A DNA stretch of 64,000 bases from VYFG01 sp965221795 (lineage in GTDB: Bacteria > Pseudomonadota > Gammaproteobacteria > Arenicellales > Poriferihabitantaceae). The stretch lies in the NCBI GenBank assembly GCA_965221795.1, contig OZ244914.1:2976001-3040000 (forward strand), written 5' to 3'. This document shows, piece after piece, positions 8,572-17,069 of the stretch (its first letter is position 1; every line of letters starts with the position of its first letter). Position numbers and translations under genes: made by a program. The notes under the pieces are model-generated. The model was given only the letters and a program-made list of their open reading frames with translations, ran no database searches and was not told the origin of the DNA.

Positions 8572-10775
8572 GGCTTGCCTCTCGGTATCGACTCAGCAAC
8601 TAAATATTCGTTTATGTCGTTCAAAAACGTCGTTGTTTCCATGCCTACCGCCGGCCAATAAGCTGTAGTCAGTCTCTGCAGACAAGCGTGTACACCGTTA
8701 GCGCCTGCAACGTTTCTAGCGTACTTCCCAAATTCATATGAGCGATCTAGTTCAGCGACTATAATCTTCTTTGTCCATTTTGAACCATCTCTAAGAGCGA
8801 GCCTAACAGGTGGAAGTGCGAGAAAATCATGCACAATTGCCCATGGTTTATCTGGGTGCTTGCGCAAAACACGCCCCCGACGTTGTATCCATTCACGCTC
8901 TACAGTCGATGAAGCCACTATGAATGCTTCTCGAATACTAGGGATATCAACACCTTCATCAAGCACTTTCTTCGCAAGGAGCACTTGGTTGGTACCTTTT
9001 TCAAATGACTGAAGTATATGCTTCAGTTTTTTCGTATTCTTTGTCGTTTCCTGGGTCACTGGTGCCCACTTGATATTTAGATTTGTCAAGATTTTGCTGA
9101 TTTGTTCAAATTGCTCTGGATTCTTAGCCGATGCATATATAAGGGCATGTTTTAGGTCGCATGGCCCACGGCAAATGAGTACCTTACGTAACAGATCAAT
9201 CTTATTCTGTCCAGCTTCGATGATACGTCGACGCGCGATAAGTAGAGCTTGCAGTCGAGTGTCTTCCTCATTTGCTCCAGCATTCATCGCAGCACCTATT
9301 TTACCCGTAAGTAGTTCAAACTCTTCTAGCTCGTCTTGGCTAAGGGTACTTGCATGCACGTAGTAGTTGTATGGTACCAAACAGAACCCTATGGCACGCT
9401 CGAGTCCAAATTCATATACAGAAGGGCCAAAATATTCGAAAATTTCTTCAGTGCCGTCCGGATCATACTGACGCTCTGGAGTGGCTGAAAGAGCAAGTCT
9501 TTTCTCGAAAAATGTTGGCTTATTCTTAATAAATGATTCAGCTCCTAATGTGTGCGCTTCATCTGCGATCAGCATTGTCGCTATCCTGCTACTACGGCTT
9601 TGAAGTTTTCTGGAAATGGTGTCTTGAAAGTTTCGAGTGCAGAGAAGGTTATTGGTAACGATAGCAACGTGCGTTCCCCCACCCTGAAGACCCCGGAAGA
9701 GGCGGGTTAATGCCTGATTAGTATCCGTTTCCAAACTTGGTGCTATCGGAATCACACCAAATTTCTTTACCTCCTCAAACCACTGCATGATTAGAGGAAC
9801 CGATGGAGCAGAAATCACAATCAAAAACGAATCACAATTTAGCCGGTTTTGGCTTCGGGTTGCGCAAATTAGGGCAGTGAGGGTCTTTCCCGCTCCCGTC
9901 GCCATTGAGATTACACCGACCTCGGGGGTCTCCGCTTCCTCCCAACCCTTGACTGCTTCTCCTTGATGAGCATAAGGGCCTTGAGTCCACTCAAGGTGAC
10001 TGGGTATTCGAAGCCGCCTTTCGATACGCTGGATAGGACCGGCTGTAGGCCAGCACTGCGGGACGTCTTCGTAGTTTCGTGGTTCAGGTGGATTGTCGGG
10101 CGCCGTTCTGATGATCTCACGTTTGAAAGCTTCAGAAAGGTCTACTACTTCGGCAATTCCATTACTTTCCCCTCTTGACCAAGAGTCGAGCATGGCAACT
10201 CCTTTGATTACTCTGTCTCGACTTTCTTGGACCCATGACACATCGACATCCATGTGCTCGACACCAGCGGCTATCCCTCGATCGGTTGCATTCCCCGATC
10301 CTCTGGCAATGAGCTGATTTTCACCATCTTCAAAGAGCCAAATTTTTGGATGATAGTTAGACTCCATAGTTGGAACAACAATTCTAAGCCGAAGCATGTC
10401 TCTGGCAATCATCCATGAAAGGCAGTCAAGAGCATGCCCGGCAAGCTCCGACGCATTGATACGTCCCTTTACGAAAACGTCGACTACCAATTGTGAAGCT
10501 TCATCAGCTGTCATGAATACGCCCCGCTCAACTGCTGCTCGCTCTTTTTGAAACAACACTGGTGCGACGGTAAAGTCGATCGGCTCCATTTTCTCTCGAT
10601 TGAGATAAACGGCGAGCCCAGGACTAAGTCGCTCTATCCAGCCCACTGTGAACCAGCCGAATGCGCCACGGACGAATTTCGCAGCACGGAATCCGGGTAT
10701 CAGAATCTTGGTGGCTACCGGGTCCTCTGGTAGTTTGAATAACCCTGGTTGTAAGGTGGGTTCATTTCTGAGCAC
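8565..10775 (-). CDS. PLD-like nuclease fused to DEAH-box SF2 helicase (candidate restriction enzyme)
   Basis: The 736-aa protein has two parts. An N-terminal phospholipase-D-like domain shows the HxK motif YHPKIWLF (H142, K144) followed by GSGN (about 159-162), the usual active-site pattern for phosphodiester cleavage. The rest is a superfamily 2 helicase with Walker A MATGAGKTLT (about 291-300), DEAH box LIADEAHTLG, motif III-like SATPER, and motif VI-like IQRRGRVLRKH near residue 650. The layout resembles type III/ISP-like restriction translocases and helicases annotated as phosphorothioation-linked restriction enzymes (family knowledge, recalled). It starts 2 nt after the upstream regulator-like gene and overlaps the 76-aa gene. 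A likely job is to cut unmodified or foreign DNA; whether it senses phosphorothioate cannot be seen. Confidence 0.85.
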   Translation of the reverse strand: MLRNEPTLQPGLFKLPEDPVATKILIPGFRAAKFVRGAFGWFTVGWIERLSPGLAVYLNREKMEPIDFTVAPVLFQKERAAVERGVFMTADEASQLVVDVFVKGRINASELAGHALDCLSWMIARDMLRLRIVVPTMESNYHPKIWLFEDGENQLIARGSGNATDRGIAAGVEHMDVDVSWVQESRDRVIKGVAMLDSWSRGESNGIAEVVDLSEAFKREIIRTAPDNPPEPRNYEDVPQCWPTAGPIQRIERRLRIPSHLEWTQGPYAHQGEAVKGWEEAETPEVGVISMATGAGKTLTALICATRSQNRLNCDSFLIVISAPSVPLIMQWFEEVKKFGVIPIAPSLETDTNQALTRLFRGLQGGGTHVAIVTNNLLCTRNFQDTISRKLQSRSSRIATMLIADEAHTLGAESFIKNKPTFFEKRLALSATPERQYDPDGTEEIFEYFGPSVYEFGLERAIGFCLVPYNYYVHASTLSQDELEEFELLTGKIGAAMNAGANEEDTRLQALLIARRRIIEAGQNKIDLLRKVLICRGPCDLKHALIYASAKNPEQFEQISKILTNLNIKWAPVTQETTKNTKKLKHILQSFEKGTNQVLLAKKVLDEGVDIPSIREAFIVASSTVEREWIQRRGRVLRKHPDKPWAIVHDFLALPPVRLALRDGSKWTKKIIVAELDRSYEFGKYARNVAGANGVHACLQRLTTAYWPAVGMETTTFLNDINEYLVAESIPRGKPW

Positions 10776-10777
10776 GA

Positions 10778-12739
10778 TTAAAATACCTTCCTTCGTTGTA
10801 TCATCCGTTCCAAGATCGCATCCGCTTCGCCACTCTGTGCATTCTCAGCGCTGCTTTGGTCTGCATCCAGGGAAACTAGGCAAGGCCCCTTTATTGTCAC
10901 GCGGGCGCGCCCACCTGCCTTAAGGCCAAGCTGTTTGAGCGGCTCGGTAATATACCCAAACGATGCACCAGTTGTCGAAGCGAGTCGCCAGCTAATTGAA
11001 AGTGTGGGCCGTTCCGGAAGATTATCTACGCAGACATGCTCTCTACCATCCGGCTCGCACCCAAGCTCCTTTGCAAACTCAGGTGGAACGTTTGAGACGC
11101 TGTATCCATCGAAATACCGACCCTCTATAAGGAAAGTCCAATAGGGAGCACCGGTCTTGTCCCGTCCATCAATTACATCGTCGAGAGGTCTGAGTTGGAT
11201 CGACGATGTGCTTGCCATGCTTATATATCCCTCCCGGATTATAAATTTTGCTGTCTGCATATATGCGCGTACGCTATTCGGACTGATGTTAAACTTTCTT
11301 GGCAGTTCTCTCAACAATCGCTTAACTGTCGTAACTCCTCCGCCTTCTTCGATACGTTGTATGATTTCTGCAGCAATTCCACTGTACTCGTCATCAATCC
11401 ACTCTCTTAATCCCCATCGCTCCTTGTCGGCACGCACTATACTTGGGATGTTCGATAAATGAGCTCCCACCTGAGCTTCACTGAAGTCACACACCTTACC
11501 GATTTCACTGCGAGTCGCTGGACGCCCAATCGACAATAAAGCTGCCTTCGTACGAGCCTTTGCAGAGCATTTTAGACCAAGCGAACCATGTAAATTATGG
11601 AGCCCAATTCTGTCAAACACCCATGGAATATGTCGGTCCCACTCTTTGCTTGGAAATCCTGCTAAAAACTCTGTCTGATTTACTAGCCCCACGTCATCAG
11701 CGAGTCGATATGCCGTAGCTTTTATGTCGTAGAATTCTTCTTCTGCCAACTCGTCGATGTATATACCCCCTCTCAATGTGAAACCCATTTCAGCAAGTAG
11801 GATTTTCTTGTAATAATTTAATGCGAGCCAGTCATTAACTGGCGGCAAATTATCCTTAAACCATCGCTCGACTTCTCCCTTTTCAACGATCTGACCAAAC
11901 TGCTTTTTGATTTCAGGTGCAATCATTTTTATCGGTGTTCCCACTGCGATGTGAAACTTGCGTTCAAGTTTGGCTTGCACCTGTCGGATTCGTTCTCGCG
12001 ACACTCCCCTTTGCACTCCCAATTCCCCAAGCGTGGCTGGTGGCGTACGCATCAGTCGATGATGAAAAATGGTCCGCTCGGTATCTGATAACGAATCGAT
12101 GATAGACTCAATTTGGAATAAGACGGCAGTTACAGGACCAAGCACCCCGTTGGACAAATCATTGATCTTGACTGCACTGATCGCACTTTCGATTCCCATT
12201 TGATTTGCTAGGTGCATTACATCTGGACTCAGCACATCAGCAATCGATTTAGCTCCATATAATTCTGCCGCTGTAGCCAGTAGTGGGTTTAGCTGTTGAA
12301 CAGCGTTTTCCCATGGAGATGGTAGTATTTTCGCTTGAGTTGTGGAATCGTAGGGTTCAACAGGATGATTTAGAGAGCATCCCGGTTCGTGAAAATTGGA
12401 TCGAGAATCCCCATTTCTATTTTGAATACACTCTTTGAGATAGTTTTCGACTGTATAAAGCAGATCTTTAAGTGATTTTTTCCCGAAGTTGGGAAGGCTT
12501 AAGAATTGTTTAACTGTTAGAAGGCTATCCCCTTCCATAAGCTTGGAAAGTAGCAGACTATTTCGAGTTCTCGTTTGGAGTGGTAGTTGTTTAAGGATTG
12601 TGCGATCTAATCCCAATGGCCACGCTACGGAATTCATTTCCAATTCCATGCCATTCATCTTGAATGCCCTTAGCGCATTCCCAATATCAAGTAAAAAACG
12701 TTGAGCTGCCTCAGTAGAGGGCCGTAAAGCTTGGGTCAT
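10778..12739 (-). CDS. Large DNA-binding protein with alpha-CTD-like and sigma-region-4-like segments
   Basis: This 653-aa protein is the first gene of the operon. Residues about 72-103 (including LPNFGKKSLKDLL) match the helix-hairpin-helix core of the RNA polymerase alpha C-terminal domain. Residues about 215-255 (LSDTERTIFHHR, then LGVQRGVSRERIRQVQAKLE) match the helix-turn-helix of sigma-70 region 4. Further winged-helix-like segments follow around 410-500 (RPATRSEIGKVCDF). The last 150 residues look like a separate beta-rich domain. It lacks sigma region 2, so it should not be a full sigma factor. It could set promoter choice for the operon or recognise DNA sites for modification. The ribosome site upstream (GTAAAAGAAA) is weak. 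It is AT-rich like the helicase and DndD genes. Confidence 0.75.
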   Translation of the reverse strand: MTQALRPSTEAAQRFLLDIGNALRAFKMNGMELEMNSVAWPLGLDRTILKQLPLQTRTRNSLLLSKLMEGDSLLTVKQFLSLPNFGKKSLKDLLYTVENYLKECIQNRNGDSRSNFHEPGCSLNHPVEPYDSTTQAKILPSPWENAVQQLNPLLATAAELYGAKSIADVLSPDVMHLANQMGIESAISAVKINDLSNGVLGPVTAVLFQIESIIDSLSDTERTIFHHRLMRTPPATLGELGVQRGVSRERIRQVQAKLERKFHIAVGTPIKMIAPEIKKQFGQIVEKGEVERWFKDNLPPVNDWLALNYYKKILLAEMGFTLRGGIYIDELAEEEFYDIKATAYRLADDVGLVNQTEFLAGFPSKEWDRHIPWVFDRIGLHNLHGSLGLKCSAKARTKAALLSIGRPATRSEIGKVCDFSEAQVGAHLSNIPSIVRADKERWGLREWIDDEYSGIAAEIIQRIEEGGGVTTVKRLLRELPRKFNISPNSVRAYMQTAKFIIREGYISMASTSSIQLRPLDDVIDGRDKTGAPYWTFLIEGRYFDGYSVSNVPPEFAKELGCEPDGREHVCVDNLPERPTLSISWRLASTTGASFGYITEPLKQLGLKAGGRARVTIKGPCLVSLDADQSSAENAQSGEADAILERMIQRRKVF

Positions 12740-12877
12740 TTTCTTTTACAAGCAATCACTGCCGGCATTACTCTGATGAACTGGAGATCAAGTTCTCTCC
12801 TGTAGAAACGGATCCTAATGTAGATTGCGTTCGAGTTGGCCGAAGACCAAACCCACCAAGTGAGCGGGTTCAACACG

Positions 12878-12991
12878 GTCCCAGAAGAGCGAACAGGAGA
12901 TACCGCTCGGTCTGCCACTGGAAAGCATGACCACATACAGCAGTTCGGCGTAGTGTCTGTCAGTATAGTGAAGAAATACCCCAGCATGTCG
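12878..12991 (-). pseudogene. Remnant of a second dndC-like gene (PP-loop region)
   Basis: Read on the minus strand, this stretch gives LHYTDRHYAELLYVVM then LSSGRPSGI. The intact dndC-like protein reads LHYTDKHHPELPHVVK then FSGGRSSGM at residues 39-63. Nucleotide identity to 5360-5450 is plain by eye, on the same strand. The reading frame soon ends at a stop, and the PP-loop glycine and serine positions are altered. This is therefore a decayed, truncated duplicate lying just upstream of the operon start. It may mark an earlier or allelic version of the modification module that was replaced. It ends before the IS5-like remnant. Confidence 0.75.
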
Positions 12992-13041
12992 AAAAACGCC
13001 TTACTGGTAGCCGTGAAAGTGTCCACGGGCTGTTCAGTGGG

Positions 13042-13371
13042 TTATGTCGTTGGGGTATGCCCATTGTGATGCCTCCGAGAGTGGATTACGTTGCTGTCCT
13101 GAAGCAAGATCGTTGCGTGGGGGCGGATCATCCGCTCCCATTGCAAATACGCAAATATACGGTCCAAGACCCCATTTTGCGGCCACCAGTTCATGTGTGT
13201 AAATCGTGTGCTAATGGAATGGAGAACTTGCAGATTCGACAGGCGGAGGCTGGGCCGCTGCTTCGGCAGCAGTGGCGAAATGCGCTCGGCACGGGTGTAA
13301 GTTCTATCAGTCGGTTCCTTCGCGCAATTTTCAATGATCATGACGAAGGGCCAGTACCATACTTTGGGCAA
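13042..13371 (-). pseudogene. IS5-family transposase fragment
   Basis: The minus-strand frame reads in order YTRAERISPLLPKQ, NGVLDRIFAYLQ and LLQDSNVIHSRRHHNG. These match, at the right spacing order, the N-terminal 'DAEWxxIxPLLP', the central 'DGVWDRIxxALQ' and the first catalytic aspartate segment 'DSTIVRAHQH' of IS5/IS427-type transposases. The segment between them is shortened and scrambled, and everything after the first catalytic aspartate is missing, so it cannot be active. No terminal inverted repeats were found. It abuts the dndC-like remnant, suggesting that IS activity helped to reshape the operon's upstream border. Confidence 0.5.
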
Positions 13372-13567
13372 TTTATGTTAACAATTCCTAGTGCCACCTC
13401 TACATGGCAGCCGCTTTAGGGGGCTCCGAACCGGGAAGCGGTTCCGATGTATCGGCTGTGGCTGTAGGATCTATGCCTGAAACATGGGGACTGCAAGCGT
13501 CGACTTGCATCTCATGGAATCGGGAGGTCGTCCGGGGCCCAAGCATGGGCCGACTGCAATTCTTCTC

Positions 13568-13903
13568 CTATCTGGGGTCCGCCGGATGAGTGGAATGGCT
13601 GGTCAGCGACAGGGTTTCCTGAATCTTGAGCCGTCGGGCCATCTCATTGTATTCAGCCACCATATGTTCACAATCCCGGGCCAGCTTACTCATATACCCG
13701 GCCGGATTTCTCAACTCCCAATGCTCCGGAGCAATGACGAGTTTTCCTTCTGCCTGCTTTTTGCGCAAAAACGGGGGAGAACACCAGATTTCCTCACCAG
13801 TTTGACTCAGATGGTAGAACCAAAGCCCTTCTTCCTCGGCTTTTTCCATCATGGGTTCCAGACTGGTGGAAATCACTTGTTCCAGGATGTGGATATTTGA
13901 CAC
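13568..13903 (-). CDS. Conserved-looking hypothetical protein, 111 aa
   Basis: The protein starts at a GTG (SNIHILEQVISTSLEP) preceded by a good ribosome site, GAGGAAAT. It is acidic and soluble, with tryptophan- and proline-rich core EIWCSPPFLRKKQAEGK and a helical second half including CEHMVAEYNEMARRLK. There is no signal peptide. I do not recognise the family, but the RBS, sensible amino-acid content and chromosome-like codon use support a real gene. It stands alone, facing the Dnd-like locus remnants; function unknown. Confidence 0.6.
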   Translation of the reverse strand: MSNIHILEQVISTSLEPMMEKAEEEGLWFYHLSQTGEEIWCSPPFLRKKQAEGKLVIAPEHWELRNPAGYMSKLARDCEHMVAEYNEMARRLKIQETLSLTSHSTHPADPR

Positions 13904-14045
13904 GGTTATTTCCTCATTGCAAAACCGTTATCATAATTGTTTTTTGGTAATTAGTCAAAATCCGACTTAAATTGCTGAAATTGCGACTGATATATTGATG
14001 CCAAAAGTCCCCGAATTTCAGGAGGTGATTCGACAACGCTGCGGA

Positions 14046-14537
14046 TCAGGCGGTCGTTTGCAAGGCCGGTTGCTCGAAGATCCGATACCCGGTTTCGCTC
14101 ATCCCCAGCGCGTGGTAGGTAGATTGCGCCGTATGGTTGTGCTTGTCGACATATAGCCGGAAACCACAGACCCCCGATTCTTGGGCTGCAAGTTCCTGTA
14201 CTTGGTCATACAGGGACCGGTAGAGTCCGCGTCGTCGGTATTCCGGTACCACATACACACTCTGAATCCACCAGAATGTCGCGTTTCTCCAGTCGCTCCA
14301 TTCCCGAGTGACCATGAGTGCAGCGACCAGAGCAGGCTTCTCAGCCTGGCCGGTTTCGACCACCAGATAGAACCCCCGCTCCGGGTGCTCGATCAGACCG
14401 CGTACACCAGCGGAGACAGTGACCGGATCCAGTGCCATTTTTTCCGTTTCCTGGGCCATATGGACATTGAATGCAGCGATCGCGCGGATATCCCGTGGTT
14501 CGCCCCATCGGACTCGGAAATCGGCCGGGTGTGACAC
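14046..14537 (-). CDS. GNAT-family N-acetyltransferase
   Basis: The 163-aa protein has the GNAT fold. Its acetyl-CoA-binding motif A is visible as SVYVVPEYRRRGLYRSLYD (residues about 90-108, the R-x-x-G-x pattern). The C-terminus has the usual alternating strand and helix with YHALGMSETGY. GNAT enzymes move an acetyl group from acetyl-CoA to an amine on a small molecule, protein or antibiotic; the substrate cannot be told from sequence. Translation probably starts at the GTG giving SHPADF. The gene is separated from the YHS gene by about 140 nt on the same strand. Confidence 0.88.
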   Translation of the reverse strand: MSHPADFRVRWGEPRDIRAIAAFNVHMAQETEKMALDPVTVSAGVRGLIEHPERGFYLVVETGQAEKPALVAALMVTREWSDWRNATFWWIQSVYVVPEYRRRGLYRSLYDQVQELAAQESGVCGFRLYVDKHNHTAQSTYHALGMSETGYRIFEQPALQTTA

Positions 14538-14674
14538 GTCAAGGACCGAAAAGGGAGATGACCAGAAATCGGCTGCGATGCACGGTTGGCCCTGATCATC
14601 CTAGGAGGTGGAATGGTTAACCATCCTGAATCCGGGCCGCATTTATGGAAGGTCGGAACCGTGCAGAAATCCGG

Positions 14675-15154
14675 TCAGTTTTGCAATATACCGGGCCACT
14701 TCCCGTCCGCTTCTGTGATAAAGTATTCCTTGTCATCCAACCATTTGCGCTTGATTTCTGCATCATAGTTCAGGTAGAGCTTGCCCTCATGCATACTCCA
14801 GTGCTTGGGGTCTCCTTTGGCGGTATAGCCTTGGGCAGCAGCCCAGGCACAATAGCCTCCATACTTGGGTGCATAGCGTTCAGGGTCCGAGAGAAACTTG
14901 TCCAGATTTTCCTGGCTCGCGAAAATCCAGCGGGCATCCTTGTAGGTAGTGCCGTATTTCTTGTTGCCCTTGACGGCTTTGTTTTCAGTAAAATAGCTGG
15001 TGACGTCGTATCCTCCCGCCGCATAATTGGAGAATACGGAAGTATATACTTCCGCTTTGGCTGCAAATGCGGACGGCGTCACTGTCAGAACCAGTGCAAT
15101 GATGGACAGCCACCGCGAGAAGCCCAAAGCAAGGGGAGTCGTTGATAGGTACAT
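14675..15154 (-). CDS. Exported YHS-domain protein
   Basis: The 159-aa protein begins with a signal peptide (hydrophobic WLSIIALVLTVTPS and cleavage near AFAAKA), so it should act in the periplasm. The mature part carries a YHS-like domain: GGYDVTSYF, then a hydrophobic strand WIFASQENLDKFLSDPERYAPKYGGYCAWA. YHS domains are linked with metal binding, mostly copper or other soft metals (family knowledge). The conserved cysteine is the one in GGYCAWA. The C-terminal third carries DPKHWSMHEGKLYLNYD, common in stand-alone YHS proteins. It is divergent from the GMC oxidoreductase gene, leaving a 220-nt intergenic region with room for both promoters. Confidence 0.88.
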   Translation of the reverse strand: MYLSTTPLALGFSRWLSIIALVLTVTPSAFAAKAEVYTSVFSNYAAGGYDVTSYFTENKAVKGNKKYGTTYKDARWIFASQENLDKFLSDPERYAPKYGGYCAWAAAQGYTAKGDPKHWSMHEGKLYLNYDAEIKRKWLDDKEYFITEADGKWPGILQN

Positions 15155-15377
15155 GGAGATTGGTATGATGATGGTAAAGATGGTGTTTCAGACCTTCGGG
15201 GAGTGATTTGGTTCCGAGCGCTCGCTCTCTGTGGGGGAAGCTATTCAGAGACCAGGCTGGAGTTACCGGCCAACGGGGAGTGTGACCACCATCATGGAGG
15301 CCATGAATCGATATGGCTCGGGTCGTGATTCTGTTAGGATTGCGTTATCAAACCTCGGATGTTCATACACTTCGGCG

Positions 15378-17069
15378 ATGACGGATCAATACGACTTTAT
15401 TATTGTGGGTGCGGGTTCTGCGGGATGTGTGCTGGCAAACCGTCTCAGTGCGGACCTGAGTCATCAAGTGCTGGTGCTGGAGTCTGGGGGATCGGACCGC
15501 AGTCCCTTGATCCAGATGCCCACGGCCCTGTCGATCCCGATGAATACTGAGCGATTTGCCTGGCAATTCCATACCGAGCCCGAAGCCGGCCTTGACCAGC
15601 GCGTGCTGCATTGCCCTCGGGGCAAGGTGCTGGGGGGATCCTCTTCGATCAATGGCATGGTCTATGTGCGGGGACATCCGATGGACTTTGAGGAGTGGGA
15701 GGAAGCCGGCGCGACTGGGTGGGGGTACCGCCACTGCCTGCCTTATTTCCGCCGGGCCGACGACTGGAAGTATGGTCGGGATGCATACCGTGAACAGGGC
15801 GGCCCTCTGGCGGTGTGTAATGGGAACGAAATGCAAAACCCTCTCTACCGTGCTTTCATTGAAGCCGGGGTCCAGGCGGGTTATCCTCCAACCGATGATT
15901 ACAATGGTCATTGCCAGGAAGGATTCGGAGCTATGCATATGACAGTCAAGGGCGGAACGCGCTGGTCGACAGCCAATGCGTACCTCAAGCCGGTGAGGTC
16001 CCGACCGAATCTGCGAGTGGTCCTGGAGGCACGGACACGGCGGGTCATAATGGAAGGCCGTGTCGCCAAGGGTGTGGAGTATGAGGCCGGGAGCAGAGTC
16101 ATTCGCGCTAAGTCGCGCCGTGAAGTGATCTTGTGTGCTGGTTCCATCGGCTCTCCGCATCTGTTGCAAGTGTCCGGAATTGGCCCTGGAAAAGTGCTTC
16201 AGGCCGCCGGCATTGAGGTGCTCCATGATCTGCCGGGAGTGGGCGAAAATCTTCAGGACCATCTGGAGTACTACTTTCAGTTTCGATGTCGTCAACCGAT
16301 TACCCTGAACTCCCGCTTGGGATGGATGAGCAAGTTCCTGATCGGACTCCGGTGGCAGCTATTTCGCAGTGGACTGGGAGCCACTAATCATTTTGAATCT
16401 TGTGGGTTTATTCGCTCAAGACCGGGCCTCAAGGCCCCGGATATCCAGTATCATTTTCTGCCTGCGGCCATGCGCTATGATGGCAAGGTGGCGTTTGATG
16501 GACATGGATTCCAGCTGCATGTAGGCCATAACAAACCCATGAGCCGGGGCTGTGTGCGGGCGAAGTCGGCCAATCCATTCGACAAGCCTTCCATTCAATT
16601 CAACTATCTGCAGCATGCGGATGATATTCAAGGGTTTCGGCGCAGCCTTGCCTTGTCGCGGGAAATCATCGCCCAAGAGGCGATGGATCCGTTTCGTGGT
16701 GAAGAAATCAAGCCGGGAGTGGAAGTGCAATCCGATAATGAAATTGATGCCTGGATTCGACACAATGTCGAAAGTGCATACCACCCGTCCTGCAGTTGTC
16801 GCATGGGGACGGATGCGATGGCAGTGGTAGATCCTGAAACTCGGGTTCGGGGGGTCGATCGACTGCGCGTTGTCGACTCTTCGATTTTTCCGGCGATTAC
16901 CAATGGCAATCTGAATGCCCCGACGATCATGACCGCCGAGCGTGGTGCAGACCTGATCCTCGGTCAAGGGATGTTGCCGCCTTCGGATGCGCCGATAGGG
17001 CTGGCAGAAGACTGGGAAAACCGTCAGCGCACTGGATCCCCTACTCGTTGCCTGAATCATGCCGATTGA
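15378..17069 (+). CDS. GMC-family oxidoreductase (choline-dehydrogenase-like)
   Basis: This is a 563-aa flavoenzyme. I choose the ATG giving MTDQYDFIIVGAGSAGC because the FAD-binding GxGxxG motif normally starts a few residues in; the frame is open further upstream without similarity. GMC signatures are RGKVLGGSSSINGMVY (about 80-95) and, near the C-terminus, the catalytic His region HPSCSCRMG and RVVDSSIFPAITNGN. Members oxidise alcohols such as choline, using FAD and the respiratory chain. With nearby MttB- and dimethylglycine-dehydrogenase-like genes, choline or a related amino-alcohol is a fair guess. The stop overlaps the start of the kinase-peptidase gene by 11 nt, so the two are co-translated. 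Confidence 0.88.
   Translation: MTDQYDFIIVGAGSAGCVLANRLSADLSHQVLVLESGGSDRSPLIQMPTALSIPMNTERFAWQFHTEPEAGLDQRVLHCPRGKVLGGSSSINGMVYVRGHPMDFEEWEEAGATGWGYRHCLPYFRRADDWKYGRDAYREQGGPLAVCNGNEMQNPLYRAFIEAGVQAGYPPTDDYNGHCQEGFGAMHMTVKGGTRWSTANAYLKPVRSRPNLRVVLEARTRRVIMEGRVAKGVEYEAGSRVIRAKSRREVILCAGSIGSPHLLQVSGIGPGKVLQAAGIEVLHDLPGVGENLQDHLEYYFQFRCRQPITLNSRLGWMSKFLIGLRWQLFRSGLGATNHFESCGFIRSRPGLKAPDIQYHFLPAAMRYDGKVAFDGHGFQLHVGHNKPMSRGCVRAKSANPFDKPSIQFNYLQHADDIQGFRRSLALSREIIAQEAMDPFRGEEIKPGVEVQSDNEIDAWIRHNVESAYHPSCSCRMGTDAMAVVDPETRVRGVDRLRVVDSSIFPAITNGNLNAPTIMTAERGADLILGQGMLPPSDAPIGLAEDWENRQRTGSPTRCLNHAD

Noticed and set aside
12736..13026. A 96-codon minus-strand frame upstream of the operon
   Set aside because: It covers the dndC remnant in a wrong frame, has odd composition and no ribosome site.
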